Shown here: one piece after another, positions 25,538 to 35,446 of the stretch
Layout: the number at the start of each line of letters is the position of its first letter
Position numbering within the stretch: position 1 is the first letter of the stretch
Source: Polynucleobacter sp. AP-Titi-500A-B4
GTDB taxonomy: Bacteria > Pseudomonadota > Gammaproteobacteria > Burkholderiales > Burkholderiaceae
Direction: 5' to 3'
Length of the DNA stretch: 64,000 nucleotides
Assembly (NCBI RefSeq): GCF_018688095.1
Contig: NZ_CP061311.1
Coordinates: 494,861 to 558,860, forward strand
Made by a program: the position numbers and the translations under genes
Notes under the pieces: generated by a model
The model's database searches: none
The model's input: only the letters and a program-made list of their open reading frames with translations
Told to the model about the DNA's origin: nothing

Positions 25538-26554
25538 ATGTTCGATAATCTGCGCAAGATAATGAATAATGCTTTGAGTCTTAAGCTTTCGATTTTTGGG
25601 CTCATTTTTGCAGCTTTAAATTTTGTTTCGCTAGGTCTTAGTGCGCAAGGCTACCCCAATAAGCCGATTACTTTAATTGCCCCCTATACCGCAGGCGGAG
25701 ATAGCGATTTTTCAGGCAGAAACTTGGCTGCAGTAGCAACTAAGTTGATGAATCAACCTTTGATTGTTCAGAATATCGTAGGCGCATCAGGAACAATTGG
25801 TTCGCTAAAGGTTCGTAATAGCCCGCCCGATGGCTATACCTTGCTGATCTCACGAGTAGGTTCTCAGGCTATTGTGCCGGCACTCGACAGCAAAACCCCC
25901 TACAAGTGGAATGATTTTACTTTCATTACTTTGTTAGATTTAAATCCTATGGTGTGTGTTGTCAAAAGCGACTCACCTTATAAAAACATGAAGGATCTGC
26001 TTAACGCTTTGCGCTCTGATCCAGGCAAGCTCAATTATGCAACCGCTGGTGCAGGCACTTCTCAGCATTTATCCGTCGAAATACTGCTCAATGCAGCAAA
26101 CCTGCCTTCTTCAGCGGCTACGATGATCCCATATAAAAGCGCTGGTGAAAGTAGTGCTGCCTTACTGGGAAATCAAGTCGATTTTGTTTGTAACACGATG
26201 ACTACTTTAGCGGGCCAAATTAAGGGCGGAAGTATGCGTGGTTTGATGGTATCTACGCCAGATAGACTAAAAGATTTCCCTGATATTCCCTCTAGTCGCG
26301 AGTTGGGATTAAATCAATTTGAGCAAGCCACGGGATGGAGTGGTTTATTTGGCCCACCAGGATTGCCCCAAGAGGTAGTGGATAAGTGGACTGAAGTATT
26401 AAAGAAGGTGGCTCAAGACCCAGCGTGGGAGGGAGCCAATAAAACAGCGGGAGCGATTCCAGCAATTCGTTCTCCATCTGAAACGGAGCAATTTGTGAAA
26501 CAGCAAGTTCTTCTTTATGAAAAACTTGGCACAAATTTAGGTTTGCGTAAATAG
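25538..26554 (+). CDS. Bug family (TctC-like) periplasmic receptor
   Basis: This is a second Bug-type binding protein in the window, 338 aa from the ATG at 25538; an in-frame ATG at 25523 is also possible. The N-terminus is a signal peptide (LSIFGLIFAALNFVSLGLSAQG), followed by the family's YPNKPITLIAPYTAGGDSD and the loop VGASGTIGSLKVRN. The Bug seen at 5421 has GGTTD and NKPGAGG at these places, so the ligands probably differ. It is coupled to the TauD-like gene with 30 bases or less between them. No TctA/TctB membrane partners lie in the window. Confidence 0.85.
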   Translation: MFDNLRKIMNNALSLKLSIFGLIFAALNFVSLGLSAQGYPNKPITLIAPYTAGGDSDFSGRNLAAVATKLMNQPLIVQNIVGASGTIGSLKVRNSPPDGYTLLISRVGSQAIVPALDSKTPYKWNDFTFITLLDLNPMVCVVKSDSPYKNMKDLLNALRSDPGKLNYATAGAGTSQHLSVEILLNAANLPSSAATMIPYKSAGESSAALLGNQVDFVCNTMTTLAGQIKGGSMRGLMVSTPDRLKDFPDIPSSRELGLNQFEQATGWSGLFGPPGLPQEVVDKWTEVLKKVAQDPAWEGANKTAGAIPAIRSPSETEQFVKQQVLLYEKLGTNLGLRK

Positions 26555-26707
26555 TTTTCAGGATATATATCTTGCTAGTGAGTCGGGTACGTTTGCTTGA
26601 GCTGAATTTATTTTCTTCTTTGGGCCGGGATAATGTCGTGCAGATATTGCTACATTGGTCGGCTCTCTGTACTGGCAATCCAAACTTAGCTTTAGCTTCT
26701 TAGGCCC

Positions 26708-29239
26708 TTGCGCTTAGCAATTACGGCGTTCATCGCCGGGGGATCATTTCTTTTATTTTTGCCACAAGTTCCAACATTATGGCTACCCGCATGCTTATTT
26801 GTGAGCTTCTTGTGTTGGCTGGCTTTATACCTAGGCCCTCAAATCAGAGGGCTTCGATATATTTTTATTTGTCTTCTTTTATTCACTGTGGGCTTTGCTT
26901 GGAATGCAAACTATGCAGATAGGCGACTGGCAAATATTCTTGCCGAGGATTTAGAGGGCAAAGAACTCAGTGCTGAAGGAAGAGTTGTCGCTCTTCCACA
27001 AAGTAGTTCTGCGGGCGCCAAGTTTGCATTTGAGATTAGCTATCTTTTGAATGGCAAAGAAAAGATCAGTGTATTTCCTAAAAGAATCTATCTAAGTTGG
27101 CAGCCTGCATGGAGAAGCAATGAAGAGATTCCTCAAATAATCCCAGGGCAGCGCTGGAATTTGAAGGTCAAGCTCAAGAGACCATATGGATCTTTAAACC
27201 CTTATACCTTTGATTTTGAGCGTTGGTCATTTCATCAGGATTTTGGTGCTAGTGGATCCGTTAGATCTGGCAAATTGTTGAAAACAATTGATATTGGTCT
27301 GACCGAATTTGAGTTGCGCATGGAGTTAGCACGTTGGAAATTACGTGAAAAGATTCGTTCACTCTTGCCAGGTGATGCGCGCTATGCCGGCGTGATTATT
27401 GCGCTAGTGATGGGAGATCAAAATGCCATTGAGCAAGATGACTGGCGGGTATTTAATGCAACCGGTATAGGCCACCTCATTTCTATTTCGGGCTTACACG
27501 TCACGATGTTGGCAGGTATTGGGGCGTCGATTGCTGGATTTATCTGGCGGCGTCGCGCATGGCCACTTATCATTCCGTTGAGTAAAGTAGCAGCAGCCTC
27601 AGGTTTTATCACGGCATTCATCTACGCATGGTTAGCAGGCTTTCAGATACCGGCGCAAAGAACGATGTATATGGTCGGCGTCGTTGCCTTTGCTTTATGG
27701 ACTGGCAGAAATCCAAGATCATTCGATATTTGGTGGTGGGCGCTCGCATTTGTTCTAGTCATTGATCCAATGGCACCTTATACGCCAGGATTTTGGCTTT
27801 CATTTGGAGCGGTCGCCGCCATTCTCTTTGCGATGAAAGATTCTTCTGGATTGTTGGGTATCCCCACTGGAAAAGAGTTGGAGGTGCATTGGTCAAATCG
27901 AATCTTGCAGGCACTACGTGAAGCTTGTCGTGTACAGGCAGTGGTAACCATTGCACTACTCCCTTTTACTTTGTATTGGTTTTATCAGGTATCGGTACTC
28001 TCGCCAATCGCCAATGCATTTGCGATTCCTTTGGTGAGTTATGTTGTGACCCCCTTGGCAATTGCTGGCGCCTTACTCCCAGAATTTATTGGCCGCTGGC
28101 TCTTATTGCCGGCACATGCATCAATGGAATACCTGGCCGTGATATTAGAGTGGTTGGCTCATTGGAATTGGGCGGTAGTTTGGTCGAGTCAACCAGTATG
28201 GTGGATGTTATTCATTTCGGGGATTGGGATTATTTATGCCATCCGCCCTGGAGATCTTTCCCATTCTTGGCCATCAAGATTACTCGCTTTACTGCCTTCC
28301 CTATTATTTTTTATCCCGTTGGCTAATTTGGAGTACCAGACCCTTAGATCTGGAGAGTTTAGGGCAACAGTATTTGATATTGGGCAGGGCACAGCGGTCT
28401 TTATTGAGACTGCTAATAAGAGATTGCTTTATGACACTGGTCCGATACAGGGTAAAAAAGATGATGCTGGGCAACGTGTCCTGCTGCCGTACTTGCGCGG
28501 CAGGGGTATAGATCGAATCGATCGTATGGTAATTAGTCATAGTGATAGTGATCATGTGGGCGGGGCAGCCTCGCTACTGAAGCAGGTTGGGTTTGACACA
28601 ATGATGGGGTCATTGCCAGGTAATAACCCATTACTAAAAAATTTACAGTTCAACAGCATTCCAAGTATTCCATGCCGTTATGGTCAGTACTGGATTTGGG
28701 ATGAGGTGGAGTTTTTAATTTGGCATCCAAATGAAGATACGCTTTTTGAGAATCAATATTCGATGAAGCCTAATGAAATGAGTTGTGTATTAGAGGTGCG
28801 CAATAAAAATAGTTCGATCTGGTTAACTGGGGATGTAGAGAAACAGGGCGAAGCAGAAATGACTGATCGCCTTGATTCGCAAACACTAAGCGCATTAGAT
28901 GAAAGAGAATTGATTTTTATGGCGCCACACCACGGTAGTAAAACTTCTTCGTCAATTGATCTATTAGCGAAATTGAGACCGGATATTGCTTTTGCTCAAA
29001 ATGGATATCGCAATCGTTATGGCCATCCGCATCCGACCGTTACTGCACGTTATGAAGGTATGCAGATCCCTTTTCATCAAACGCCAAAGACGGGCGCGCA
29101 AATTTGGACTTTTACAAAGGGTGCCGGGACTTTAATCCGTTTTTTAAGGCGCGATATAGGACGTCTCTGGCATCGTAATATTGACCAAGCTGAGGCTGGG
29201 TCGAAGCTTTCGAGCCCTATAAAAGCAAAAAGCCCTTAA
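26708..29239 (+). CDS. comEC: ComEC/Rec2 DNA uptake channel protein
   Basis: This 843-aa membrane protein takes transforming single-stranded DNA into the cytoplasm. Hydrophobic N-terminal helices are followed by the Competence domain (about residues 220-500, with GHLISISGLHVTMLAG and PAQRTMYM). A C-terminal metallo-beta-lactamase-like domain shows VISHSDSDHVGG, WLTGDVEKQGE and APHHGSKTSSS. The only start available after an upstream in-frame stop is TTG at 26708. A complete, intact gene suggests natural competence. It ends in the terminator-like hairpin shared with the adjacent tRNA. Confidence 0.93.
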   Translation: MRLAITAFIAGGSFLLFLPQVPTLWLPACLFVSFLCWLALYLGPQIRGLRYIFICLLLFTVGFAWNANYADRRLANILAEDLEGKELSAEGRVVALPQSSSAGAKFAFEISYLLNGKEKISVFPKRIYLSWQPAWRSNEEIPQIIPGQRWNLKVKLKRPYGSLNPYTFDFERWSFHQDFGASGSVRSGKLLKTIDIGLTEFELRMELARWKLREKIRSLLPGDARYAGVIIALVMGDQNAIEQDDWRVFNATGIGHLISISGLHVTMLAGIGASIAGFIWRRRAWPLIIPLSKVAAASGFITAFIYAWLAGFQIPAQRTMYMVGVVAFALWTGRNPRSFDIWWWALAFVLVIDPMAPYTPGFWLSFGAVAAILFAMKDSSGLLGIPTGKELEVHWSNRILQALREACRVQAVVTIALLPFTLYWFYQVSVLSPIANAFAIPLVSYVVTPLAIAGALLPEFIGRWLLLPAHASMEYLAVILEWLAHWNWAVVWSSQPVWWMLFISGIGIIYAIRPGDLSHSWPSRLLALLPSLLFFIPLANLEYQTLRSGEFRATVFDIGQGTAVFIETANKRLLYDTGPIQGKKDDAGQRVLLPYLRGRGIDRIDRMVISHSDSDHVGGAASLLKQVGFDTMMGSLPGNNPLLKNLQFNSIPSIPCRYGQYWIWDEVEFLIWHPNEDTLFENQYSMKPNEMSCVLEVRNKNSSIWLTGDVEKQGEAEMTDRLDSQTLSALDERELIFMAPHHGSKTSSSIDLLAKLRPDIAFAQNGYRNRYGHPHPTVTARYEGMQIPFHQTPKTGAQIWTFTKGAGTLIRFLRRDIGRLWHRNIDQAEAGSKLSSPIKAKSP

Positions 29240-29251
29240 AAATTAAGGGCT
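29221..29251 (-). terminator. Terminator of the initiator tRNA gene
   Basis: AGCCCTTAA (29231-29239) pairs with TTAAGGGCT (29243-29251). On the minus strand the stem is followed by TTTTTGCTTTT, so it terminates transcription of the tRNA. It overlaps the last codons of comEC. Confidence 0.7.
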
Positions 29252-29265
29252 TAGTACGTAATTCT

Positions 29266-29342
<77 letters not shown>

Positions 29343-29497
29343 TCTGAAGCTGAAATTCTACCATTTTTCGGGCCCTCCTGTCGAGGTATTCCTGCGAAAG
29401 ACGCATAAAAAAGCGGTTTTTTGACAGAAATTCCAAATTTGAAGACCCTCTAGAAGGAGTAACATATTGCCACGCAACATCACCTTGGGATTTATTT

Positions 29498-31441
29498 ATG
29501 TCCGTAAGCAATCCGGAGTTTTCAGAATCATCATTATTAAGGCCGGTCGAGGTATCTCGCCAGCCACACCATCATAAAAATGGTGCATCGGTTGCTTTGA
29601 TGTTTGCTGCCATTGGCGTGGTCTTTGGTGACATTGGCACCAGTCCTTTATATGCGCTGAAAGAATGTTTTAGTCCTGAGCACGGCATTCCATTTTCTGC
29701 AGAGGCAGTTTATGGAGTGATCTCCATGGTGTTTTGGGCATTTACGATTGTGGTTTCGCTAAAGTATGTGTTGTTTGTGATGCGCGCAAACAATCATGGT
29801 GAGGGCGGTATTTTGGCGCTCATGGCTTTGGCATTAAGAACGGCTCCAACGGGCTCAAAGCGTTCTCTACTCATCATCATGGCTGGAGTATTTGGTGCCT
29901 GTATGTTTTATGGTGATGCGATTATTACTCCCGCTATTTCAGTGCTTTCTGCCGTGGAGGGTCTAGAAGTCATCTCTCCAGATCTCACCCGCTTCGTTGT
30001 GCCCATCACTATTGCCATCTTAGTGGCGCTCTTCTTGATTCAAAAAACTGGAACTGATGTGGTTGGTAAGTTGTTTGGTCCAATCATGGTTGTCTGGTTT
30101 GTGGTGATTGGCTTAATGGGGTTGCATCAGGTGGTGCAGCACCCCGCCATCTTTGCTGCTATCAATCCGATATATGCCATTCAATTTATGCATGAGCATG
30201 CTCTGCAAGGTTTTATTGTATTGGGGGCTGTTTTCTTGGTATTGACTGGCGCCGAAGCTTTGTATGCTGACATGGGTCACTTTGGTGTGAAGCCTATTCG
30301 TATGGGTTGGTTCTTTATTGTGATGCCTTGTTTGCTGCTGAACTACTTTGGTCAGGGTGCAATGTTTTTAAATAACCCTGAAACCATTAGCAATCCCTTT
30401 TTCTTAATGGTGCCTGAAGGATTTGTTTTTCCATTGGTGTTATTGGCGACTGCTGCAACCGTGATCGCTTCGCAAGCTGTGATATCTGGCGCCTTCTCAA
30501 TGACCAGTCAAGCTATCTTGTTAGGTTTTGTTCCACGCATGAAAGTGCGCCATACCTCTGATAAAGAGATTGGCCAGATTTATATGCCGCTAGTGAATTG
30601 GGTTTTATTGGTTTTAGTGATTGTTGTGGTGTTGGCTTTTAAGAAGTCTGAGAATTTGGCGGCAGCCTATGGCATTGCAGTAACAACGACAATGATTGTG
30701 ACCACCTTTTTAGCAGCCATTGTGATGCGTGTGGTTTGGCGCTGGAATCCTATTCTGGTAACTCTTGTGATTAGCGCATTCTTGGCGGTTGACCTTGCGT
30801 TCTTAACGGCTAACTTGCTCAAGATTATGGAAGGTGGCTGGTTCCCACTTTTATTGGGCGCAGTTTGCTTTATATTCTTGATGACGTGGTATCAGGGTCG
30901 CAGGATCTTGCGTCAGAATGCGATGAGCAACGGCATCGAATTGAAGAGCTTTATTGAGGCTCTGATGATGCATCCGCCTCACCGTGTTGAGGGTACTGCG
31001 ATTTTCTTGACCGCCCACGTTGACTATCTGCCAGTTTCTTTCTTGCATAACCTCAAGCACAACCATGTTCTGCATGAGCGAGTTTTCTTCCTCAAAGTGA
31101 GTATTTGGGATGTGCCTTACGTCAAAGATGAAGAACGGATTACTTTACGTGATCTTGGTAACGGAATTTATGTGGTCCGCGCTGTATATGGATTCAACGA
31201 GACTCCTGATATGGGCCAGATTATTGAATTGATTGAGAAGTCCTCTGATCTGAAGTTTGACATGATGAATACGTCTTTCTTCTTGTCGCGTGACACGATT
31301 GTTTCTACTGAAATTCCAGGTATGGCGCTATGGCGTGAGCGCTTGTTCTGCTGGATGTATCAGAATGCAGGCCGTCAATCAGACTTCTTTAAGATTCCGG
31401 CAAACCGCTTGGTTGAGTTGGGCGCGAAGGTAGAGATTTGA
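29498..31441 (+). CDS. kup: Low-affinity potassium transporter Kup
   Basis: This 647-aa KUP/HAK/KT potassium uptake protein has about twelve membrane helices in the first 470 residues, then a cytoplasmic C-terminal domain. The family signature GVVFGDIGTSPLYALKE lies near residue 42, followed by FYGDAIITPAISVLSAVEG and a GAEALYADMGHFG segment. It imports K+ with protons. The gene is divergent from the initiator tRNA. The small secreted-protein gene begins within its last bases (TTGA overlap). Length is normal for the family. Confidence 0.96.
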   Translation: MSVSNPEFSESSLLRPVEVSRQPHHHKNGASVALMFAAIGVVFGDIGTSPLYALKECFSPEHGIPFSAEAVYGVISMVFWAFTIVVSLKYVLFVMRANNHGEGGILALMALALRTAPTGSKRSLLIIMAGVFGACMFYGDAIITPAISVLSAVEGLEVISPDLTRFVVPITIAILVALFLIQKTGTDVVGKLFGPIMVVWFVVIGLMGLHQVVQHPAIFAAINPIYAIQFMHEHALQGFIVLGAVFLVLTGAEALYADMGHFGVKPIRMGWFFIVMPCLLLNYFGQGAMFLNNPETISNPFFLMVPEGFVFPLVLLATAATVIASQAVISGAFSMTSQAILLGFVPRMKVRHTSDKEIGQIYMPLVNWVLLVLVIVVVLAFKKSENLAAAYGIAVTTTMIVTTFLAAIVMRVVWRWNPILVTLVISAFLAVDLAFLTANLLKIMEGGWFPLLLGAVCFIFLMTWYQGRRILRQNAMSNGIELKSFIEALMMHPPHRVEGTAIFLTAHVDYLPVSFLHNLKHNHVLHERVFFLKVSIWDVPYVKDEERITLRDLGNGIYVVRAVYGFNETPDMGQIIELIEKSSDLKFDMMNTSFFLSRDTIVSTEIPGMALWRERLFCWMYQNAGRQSDFFKIPANRLVELGAKVEI

Positions 31442-31947
31442 GAAAGCATCTTCCTTTGCGATCTAAAGTATTCCTTGGAATATTTTTGGTCATTACTTCT
31501 TTGAGCGGCATTGCTTTAGCTACACCAGCAGAAGAGGCTGAGTTAGCTAAATTAGACAAGATTGAGTCTGAACTGGAGCTGCAGAGAGAGTGGGCCAAGT
31601 ATCGCTGGGGTAAAGCTTCTTCTGATTGCTATCAAAACTACTGGGTGAACTATTGCTTGCGAAGTGCTAGAGCAGAGTACCGCAAAGAGATTGATCCTAT
31701 TAGCGAACAAGAGCGTGCTTTGCATGAAGTGCAACGCAATTTACGTAAGAGCATTAAAGATCAAGAAGATCTAAAGCGCGCTGCTGAGCGTGCTTCGCCC
31801 CTCAAGGCTGCAGAACGCGTTGATAATCAACGTGAGTTTGAGGAAAAGCAAAAAGCTGCAGCTGCAAGAGCGGCCGATCTAGAGCAGCGTCGCAAGGACG
31901 CCCCTAAGCGTGCGCAAGAAAATAAAGCTGGCACACAGCTTGATTAA
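31438..31947 (+). CDS. Secreted charged coiled-coil protein of unknown function
   Basis: This 169-aa product has a signal peptide (SKVFLGIFLVITSLSGIALA, cleavage near ALA-TP). A highly charged, mostly helical mature part follows, ending in an Ala/Glu/Lys/Arg-rich coiled coil (about residues 95-165). Two cysteines, CYQNYWVNYC, could form a disulfide in the periplasm. It starts with TTG, overlapping the kup stop by 4 bases, and ends just before radA, so it is probably expressed with kup. No family is recognised with certainty; a periplasmic structural or chaperone-like role would be a guess. Confidence 0.7.
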   Translation: MRKHLPLRSKVFLGIFLVITSLSGIALATPAEEAELAKLDKIESELELQREWAKYRWGKASSDCYQNYWVNYCLRSARAEYRKEIDPISEQERALHEVQRNLRKSIKDQEDLKRAAERASPLKAAERVDNQREFEEKQKAAAARAADLEQRRKDAPKRAQENKAGTQLD

Positions 31948-31966
31948 TTAATTTACTGGGTATCTC

Positions 31967-33331
31967 TTGGCTAAAGTCAAAACGGTTTACATCTGCCAAT
32001 CATGTGGCGGCACATCTGCAAAGTGGCAGGGTCAATGTCCATCTTGTCAGGCATGGAACACCATGGAAGAGGGTTTGCCAGAGACCACGTCAAATTCTCG
32101 GTTTCAAGGCTTAGCGCAATCCCTGCCGCGGCAAAAGCTTTCTGCTATTACTGCAGAAGATTTACCACGCTTTAGCACGGGCGTAGAAGAGTTTGATCGT
32201 GTATTAGGTGGCGGTCTAGTGCCTGGTGGTGTGGTGCTATTGGGCGGCGATCCAGGGATTGGTAAATCTACTTTGTTATTGCAAGCCTTGGCGGAGATGA
32301 GTTCTGCGGGCATGAATGTGCTCTATAGCAGTGGCGAAGAATCGGCTGCGCAAATCGCATTACGTGCAAAACGAATTGCGTTGGATGCGCCTCAACTAGA
32401 AGTCTTGGCAGAAATTCAGTTGGAGAAGTTGATCTCCATTATGGATACTGTGAAGCCGCAAGTATTAGTGGTCGATTCCATTCAAACTTTGTATTCGGAA
32501 GTATTGAGTTCGGCTCCAGGTTCTGTTGCACAAGTTCGTGAGTGTGCCGCTCAATTAACCAGAGCTGCTAAGTCCAGCGGCATTTGTGTATTGATGGTGG
32601 GTCATGTCACTAAAGATGGTCACCTAGCTGGCCCCCGTGTCCTTGAGCATATTGTGGATACCGTTTTGTACTTTGAGGGGGATACCCACTCTTCATTCCG
32701 TTTAGTACGCTCGATTAAAAATCGTTTTGGAGCGGTCAATGAGCTTGGCGTTTTTGCAATGACTGAAAAAGGGCTGCGTGGCGTCACCAATCCATCTGCT
32801 ATTTTCCTGTCGCAACATGAGCAAATGGTGCCAGGTGCTTGTGTATTGGTTACCCAAGAAGGCAGCAGACCCCTCTTAGTAGAAATTCAGGCACTCGTTG
32901 ATACGGCACATGTTCCCAATCCCCGTCGTTTAGCAGTTGGTTTAGAGCAAGCGCGTTTGGCCATGCTGCTAGCGGTATTGCATCGTCATGCTGGTGTCGC
33001 ATGTTTTGATCAAGACGTCTTTTTAAATGCAGTTGGTGGCGTCAAAATTTCAGAGCCTGCTGCTGACTTGGCGGTGTTGTTAGCAATACAGTCATCGATC
33101 CGTAATCGCGCTTTACCTAAAGAGCTCATCGTATTTGGTGAAGTCGGTTTAGCTGGAGAAATTCGTCCATGCCCGCGTGGTCAGGAGCGCCTTAAAGAAG
33201 CTGCAAAGCTTGGCTTTACTGTTGCCATTATTCCAAAAGCGAATATGCCGAAGACGAAGATCCCAGGCTTAAAGGTGATACCAGTAGAGCGAATTGATCA
33301 GGCAATCGCAGCTGCAGCAGAACTCAGTTAA
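31967..33331 (+). CDS. radA: DNA repair protein RadA
   Basis: This 454-aa RecA-related helicase acts in recombination and branch migration. An N-terminal zinc finger (CQSCGG, then CPSCQAW) is followed by Walker A GGDPGIGKSTLLLQ near residue 94, the RadA-specific KNRFGAVNELGVF near residue 252, and a C-terminal Lon-protease-like domain (about 300-450). The start is TTG at 31967, as the next Met would remove the zinc finger. The gene is convergent with prmB. Confidence 0.96.
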   Translation: MAKVKTVYICQSCGGTSAKWQGQCPSCQAWNTMEEGLPETTSNSRFQGLAQSLPRQKLSAITAEDLPRFSTGVEEFDRVLGGGLVPGGVVLLGGDPGIGKSTLLLQALAEMSSAGMNVLYSSGEESAAQIALRAKRIALDAPQLEVLAEIQLEKLISIMDTVKPQVLVVDSIQTLYSEVLSSAPGSVAQVRECAAQLTRAAKSSGICVLMVGHVTKDGHLAGPRVLEHIVDTVLYFEGDTHSSFRLVRSIKNRFGAVNELGVFAMTEKGLRGVTNPSAIFLSQHEQMVPGACVLVTQEGSRPLLVEIQALVDTAHVPNPRRLAVGLEQARLAMLLAVLHRHAGVACFDQDVFLNAVGGVKISEPAADLAVLLAIQSSIRNRALPKELIVFGEVGLAGEIRPCPRGQERLKEAAKLGFTVAIIPKANMPKTKIPGLKVIPVERIDQAIAAAAELS

Positions 33332-33347
33332 GTATTTGATAACTGCT

Positions 33348-34244
33348 TTATCGAAGATCTTCTGCTTGAATTAAAAGCACTTGTTCTTCCCCAGCAGACA
33401 CTTCCATCCAAATGACTGGGATTTGCGGGAAAGCTTTCTTGAAGTTCTCATACTCATTACCAATTTCCAGTAAGAGAGCGCCACGTTCTGAGAGGTAATC
33501 TGGAGCCTGCGCAATAATTTTACGAATCAGATCCATGCCGTCATCACCGCCGGCAAGTGCTAATACTGGTTCAGCTTGATATTCAGCTGGTAGGGCGCTC
33601 ATAGAGTTTGCATTGACGTAAGGCGGGTTGCAAATAATCAGATCAAACAAATTGTCTTCATTGGGTTCTGGCAATGCATCCCAAAGATCACCATCTAGTA
33701 GCTCTACTTGTGAACTCAAACCATGACGATCCACGTTACGCGCTGCTACAGATAAGGCTGGCATGCTGATATCGCAGGCGCTCACATGAATATCTGGGCA
33801 AGAAAGTGCCAACAAGATTGCTAAGGAACCATTGCCTGTACAAAGATCCAATGCTTTGCCACCAGCTGGCAACCAAGGCTCGAGTGATCCGTCCACAATG
33901 AGTTCGGCAATCCATGAGCGCGGCACAATGCTTTGCTCACTACAGAAAAACGGTATACCCATTAACCAAGCTTCCCCCAATAGATAGGCTAGTGGTTTAC
34001 GAGTATCTATTCTTTGTTGCGCAATAAGAAATGCATTTTGGTATTGGCCTTCCGAGAGCATTTGCTCTAGATGATCAAGTGTATCTGCAGGGCTGAGGTC
34101 GAGTTGCTTGCTGGTAATCCACAGGGCTTCACTCTGTGCGTCGATAGCACCATGTCCATAATGCAAATTTTCTGCTTCAAGTTTTTGTGCAATTTGATCA
34201 ATGCACTGACTAACTGAATAGGCTTGTGAAGGCTCAGGGTCCAT
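33348..34244 (-). CDS. prmB: Ribosomal protein L3 glutamine N5-methyltransferase
   Basis: This 298-aa SAM-dependent methyltransferase of the HemK/PrmC class has the SAM-binding ALDLCTGNGSLAILLA near residue 133 and the catalytic NPPYVN near residue 210. The N-terminal region (SEALWITSKQL) and overall pattern match PrmB rather than PrmC, which acts on release factors. It is the third gene of a minus-strand run after dapD and dapE, with 44 bases to dapE. Confidence 0.88.
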   Translation of the reverse strand: MDPEPSQAYSVSQCIDQIAQKLEAENLHYGHGAIDAQSEALWITSKQLDLSPADTLDHLEQMLSEGQYQNAFLIAQQRIDTRKPLAYLLGEAWLMGIPFFCSEQSIVPRSWIAELIVDGSLEPWLPAGGKALDLCTGNGSLAILLALSCPDIHVSACDISMPALSVAARNVDRHGLSSQVELLDGDLWDALPEPNEDNLFDLIICNPPYVNANSMSALPAEYQAEPVLALAGGDDGMDLIRKIIAQAPDYLSERGALLLEIGNEYENFKKAFPQIPVIWMEVSAGEEQVLLIQAEDLR

Positions 34245-34288
34245 GATGGAAGTAATGTGGATTAAAAAAGAAAAAAGTAGGCGTGCGC

Positions 34289-35440
34289 TTAAGCAATCAG
34301 TTGCTCAAGTGTTTTGCGATAGATATTTTTGAGCGGCTCTACATCATCAACAATGACGCACTCATCAATCTTATGGCTTGTCGCGTTGAGTGGCCCAAAC
34401 TCTACAACTTCTTTGCAGATCTTGGCGATAAAACGACCATCACTAGTACCGCCAGTAGTAGAGAGTTCGGTGTCAACTTTGGTTTCAGCTTTAATGGCTT
34501 TGCGCAAGGCACCGGCAAGGTCACCGTCGCCCGTAATGAAGGGGCTGCCACCTAGTACCCAGTCAATCTCAAAATCCAAGCCAGCCTTTTTGAGGATGCT
34601 CTCAAGTCGTTCACGCAATTGCTCAGGTTTGCTCTCAGTGGAGAAGCGAAAATTAAAGTCAATCACAAGTTCGCCGGGGATGACGTTATTTGCGCCCGTG
34701 CCAGCGTGAATATTAGAGATCTGAAAACTCGTTGGCTGGAAATATTCATTTCCCTTGTCCCACTCTGTTTCTACTAAGGCAGTGATAGCTGGAGCCGACA
34801 AATGAATTGGGTTAGCGCCTAGGTGAGGGTAAGCAATATGCGCCTGAATGCCTTTGATCTTTACCTTGCCAGATAAAGAGCCGCGACGACCGTTCTTAAT
34901 CATGTCACCTAATTGATCAACGGAAGTAGGCTCACCAATGACGCAATAATCCAAGCGCTGACCCTGTTTTTGCAAACGCTCACACATGATGACGGTGCCG
35001 TCATTTGCCGGGCCTTCCTCATCACTAGTAATTAAGAAGGCAATGGACCCTTGATGATCTGGATGCTTGGTAATAAATTCTTCAGTGGCCACTACAAAAC
35101 CCGCCAGCGAAGTTTTCATATCAGCCGCGCCGCGACCATAGAGCTTGCCATCACGAATCGTTGGTGTAAATGGATTGCTTGTCCATTTTTCAAGGGGGCC
35201 AGTGGGCACAACATCGGTATGGCCGGCAAACATTAAGACCTTACCTTGATCGCCCGCTTTTCCTTTTTTGATCGCCCATAGGTTGGTAACCTGAAAATCA
35301 TTTGGCCCACTAATCACGCTCTCAGTATGAAAACCAATCTCCTGTAAACGTTTAGCAATTAAATCTTGGCAGCCACCATCAGCCGGTGTTACGGAATGGC
35401 AAGCAATCAGAGCTTCAGTAAGCTCGAGGGTGGCGCTCAT
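34289..35440 (-). CDS. dapE: Succinyl-diaminopimelate desuccinylase
   Basis: This 383-aa zinc-dependent M20 hydrolase of lysine and peptidoglycan precursor synthesis removes succinate from N-succinyl-LL-diaminopimelate. Motifs are MFAGHTDVVPTGP (metal His), GRGAADMKTSLA (bridging Asp), TSDEEGPANDGT (catalytic and metal Glu) and GTSDGRF near the end. It lies 6 bases after dapD, so succinylase-pathway steps are grouped. Length is typical. Confidence 0.96.
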   Translation of the reverse strand: MSATLELTEALIACHSVTPADGGCQDLIAKRLQEIGFHTESVISGPNDFQVTNLWAIKKGKAGDQGKVLMFAGHTDVVPTGPLEKWTSNPFTPTIRDGKLYGRGAADMKTSLAGFVVATEEFITKHPDHQGSIAFLITSDEEGPANDGTVIMCERLQKQGQRLDYCVIGEPTSVDQLGDMIKNGRRGSLSGKVKIKGIQAHIAYPHLGANPIHLSAPAITALVETEWDKGNEYFQPTSFQISNIHAGTGANNVIPGELVIDFNFRFSTESKPEQLRERLESILKKAGLDFEIDWVLGGSPFITGDGDLAGALRKAIKAETKVDTELSTTGGTSDGRFIAKICKEVVEFGPLNATSHKIDECVIVDDVEPLKNIYRKTLEQLIA

Positions 35441-35446
35441 AGATTG

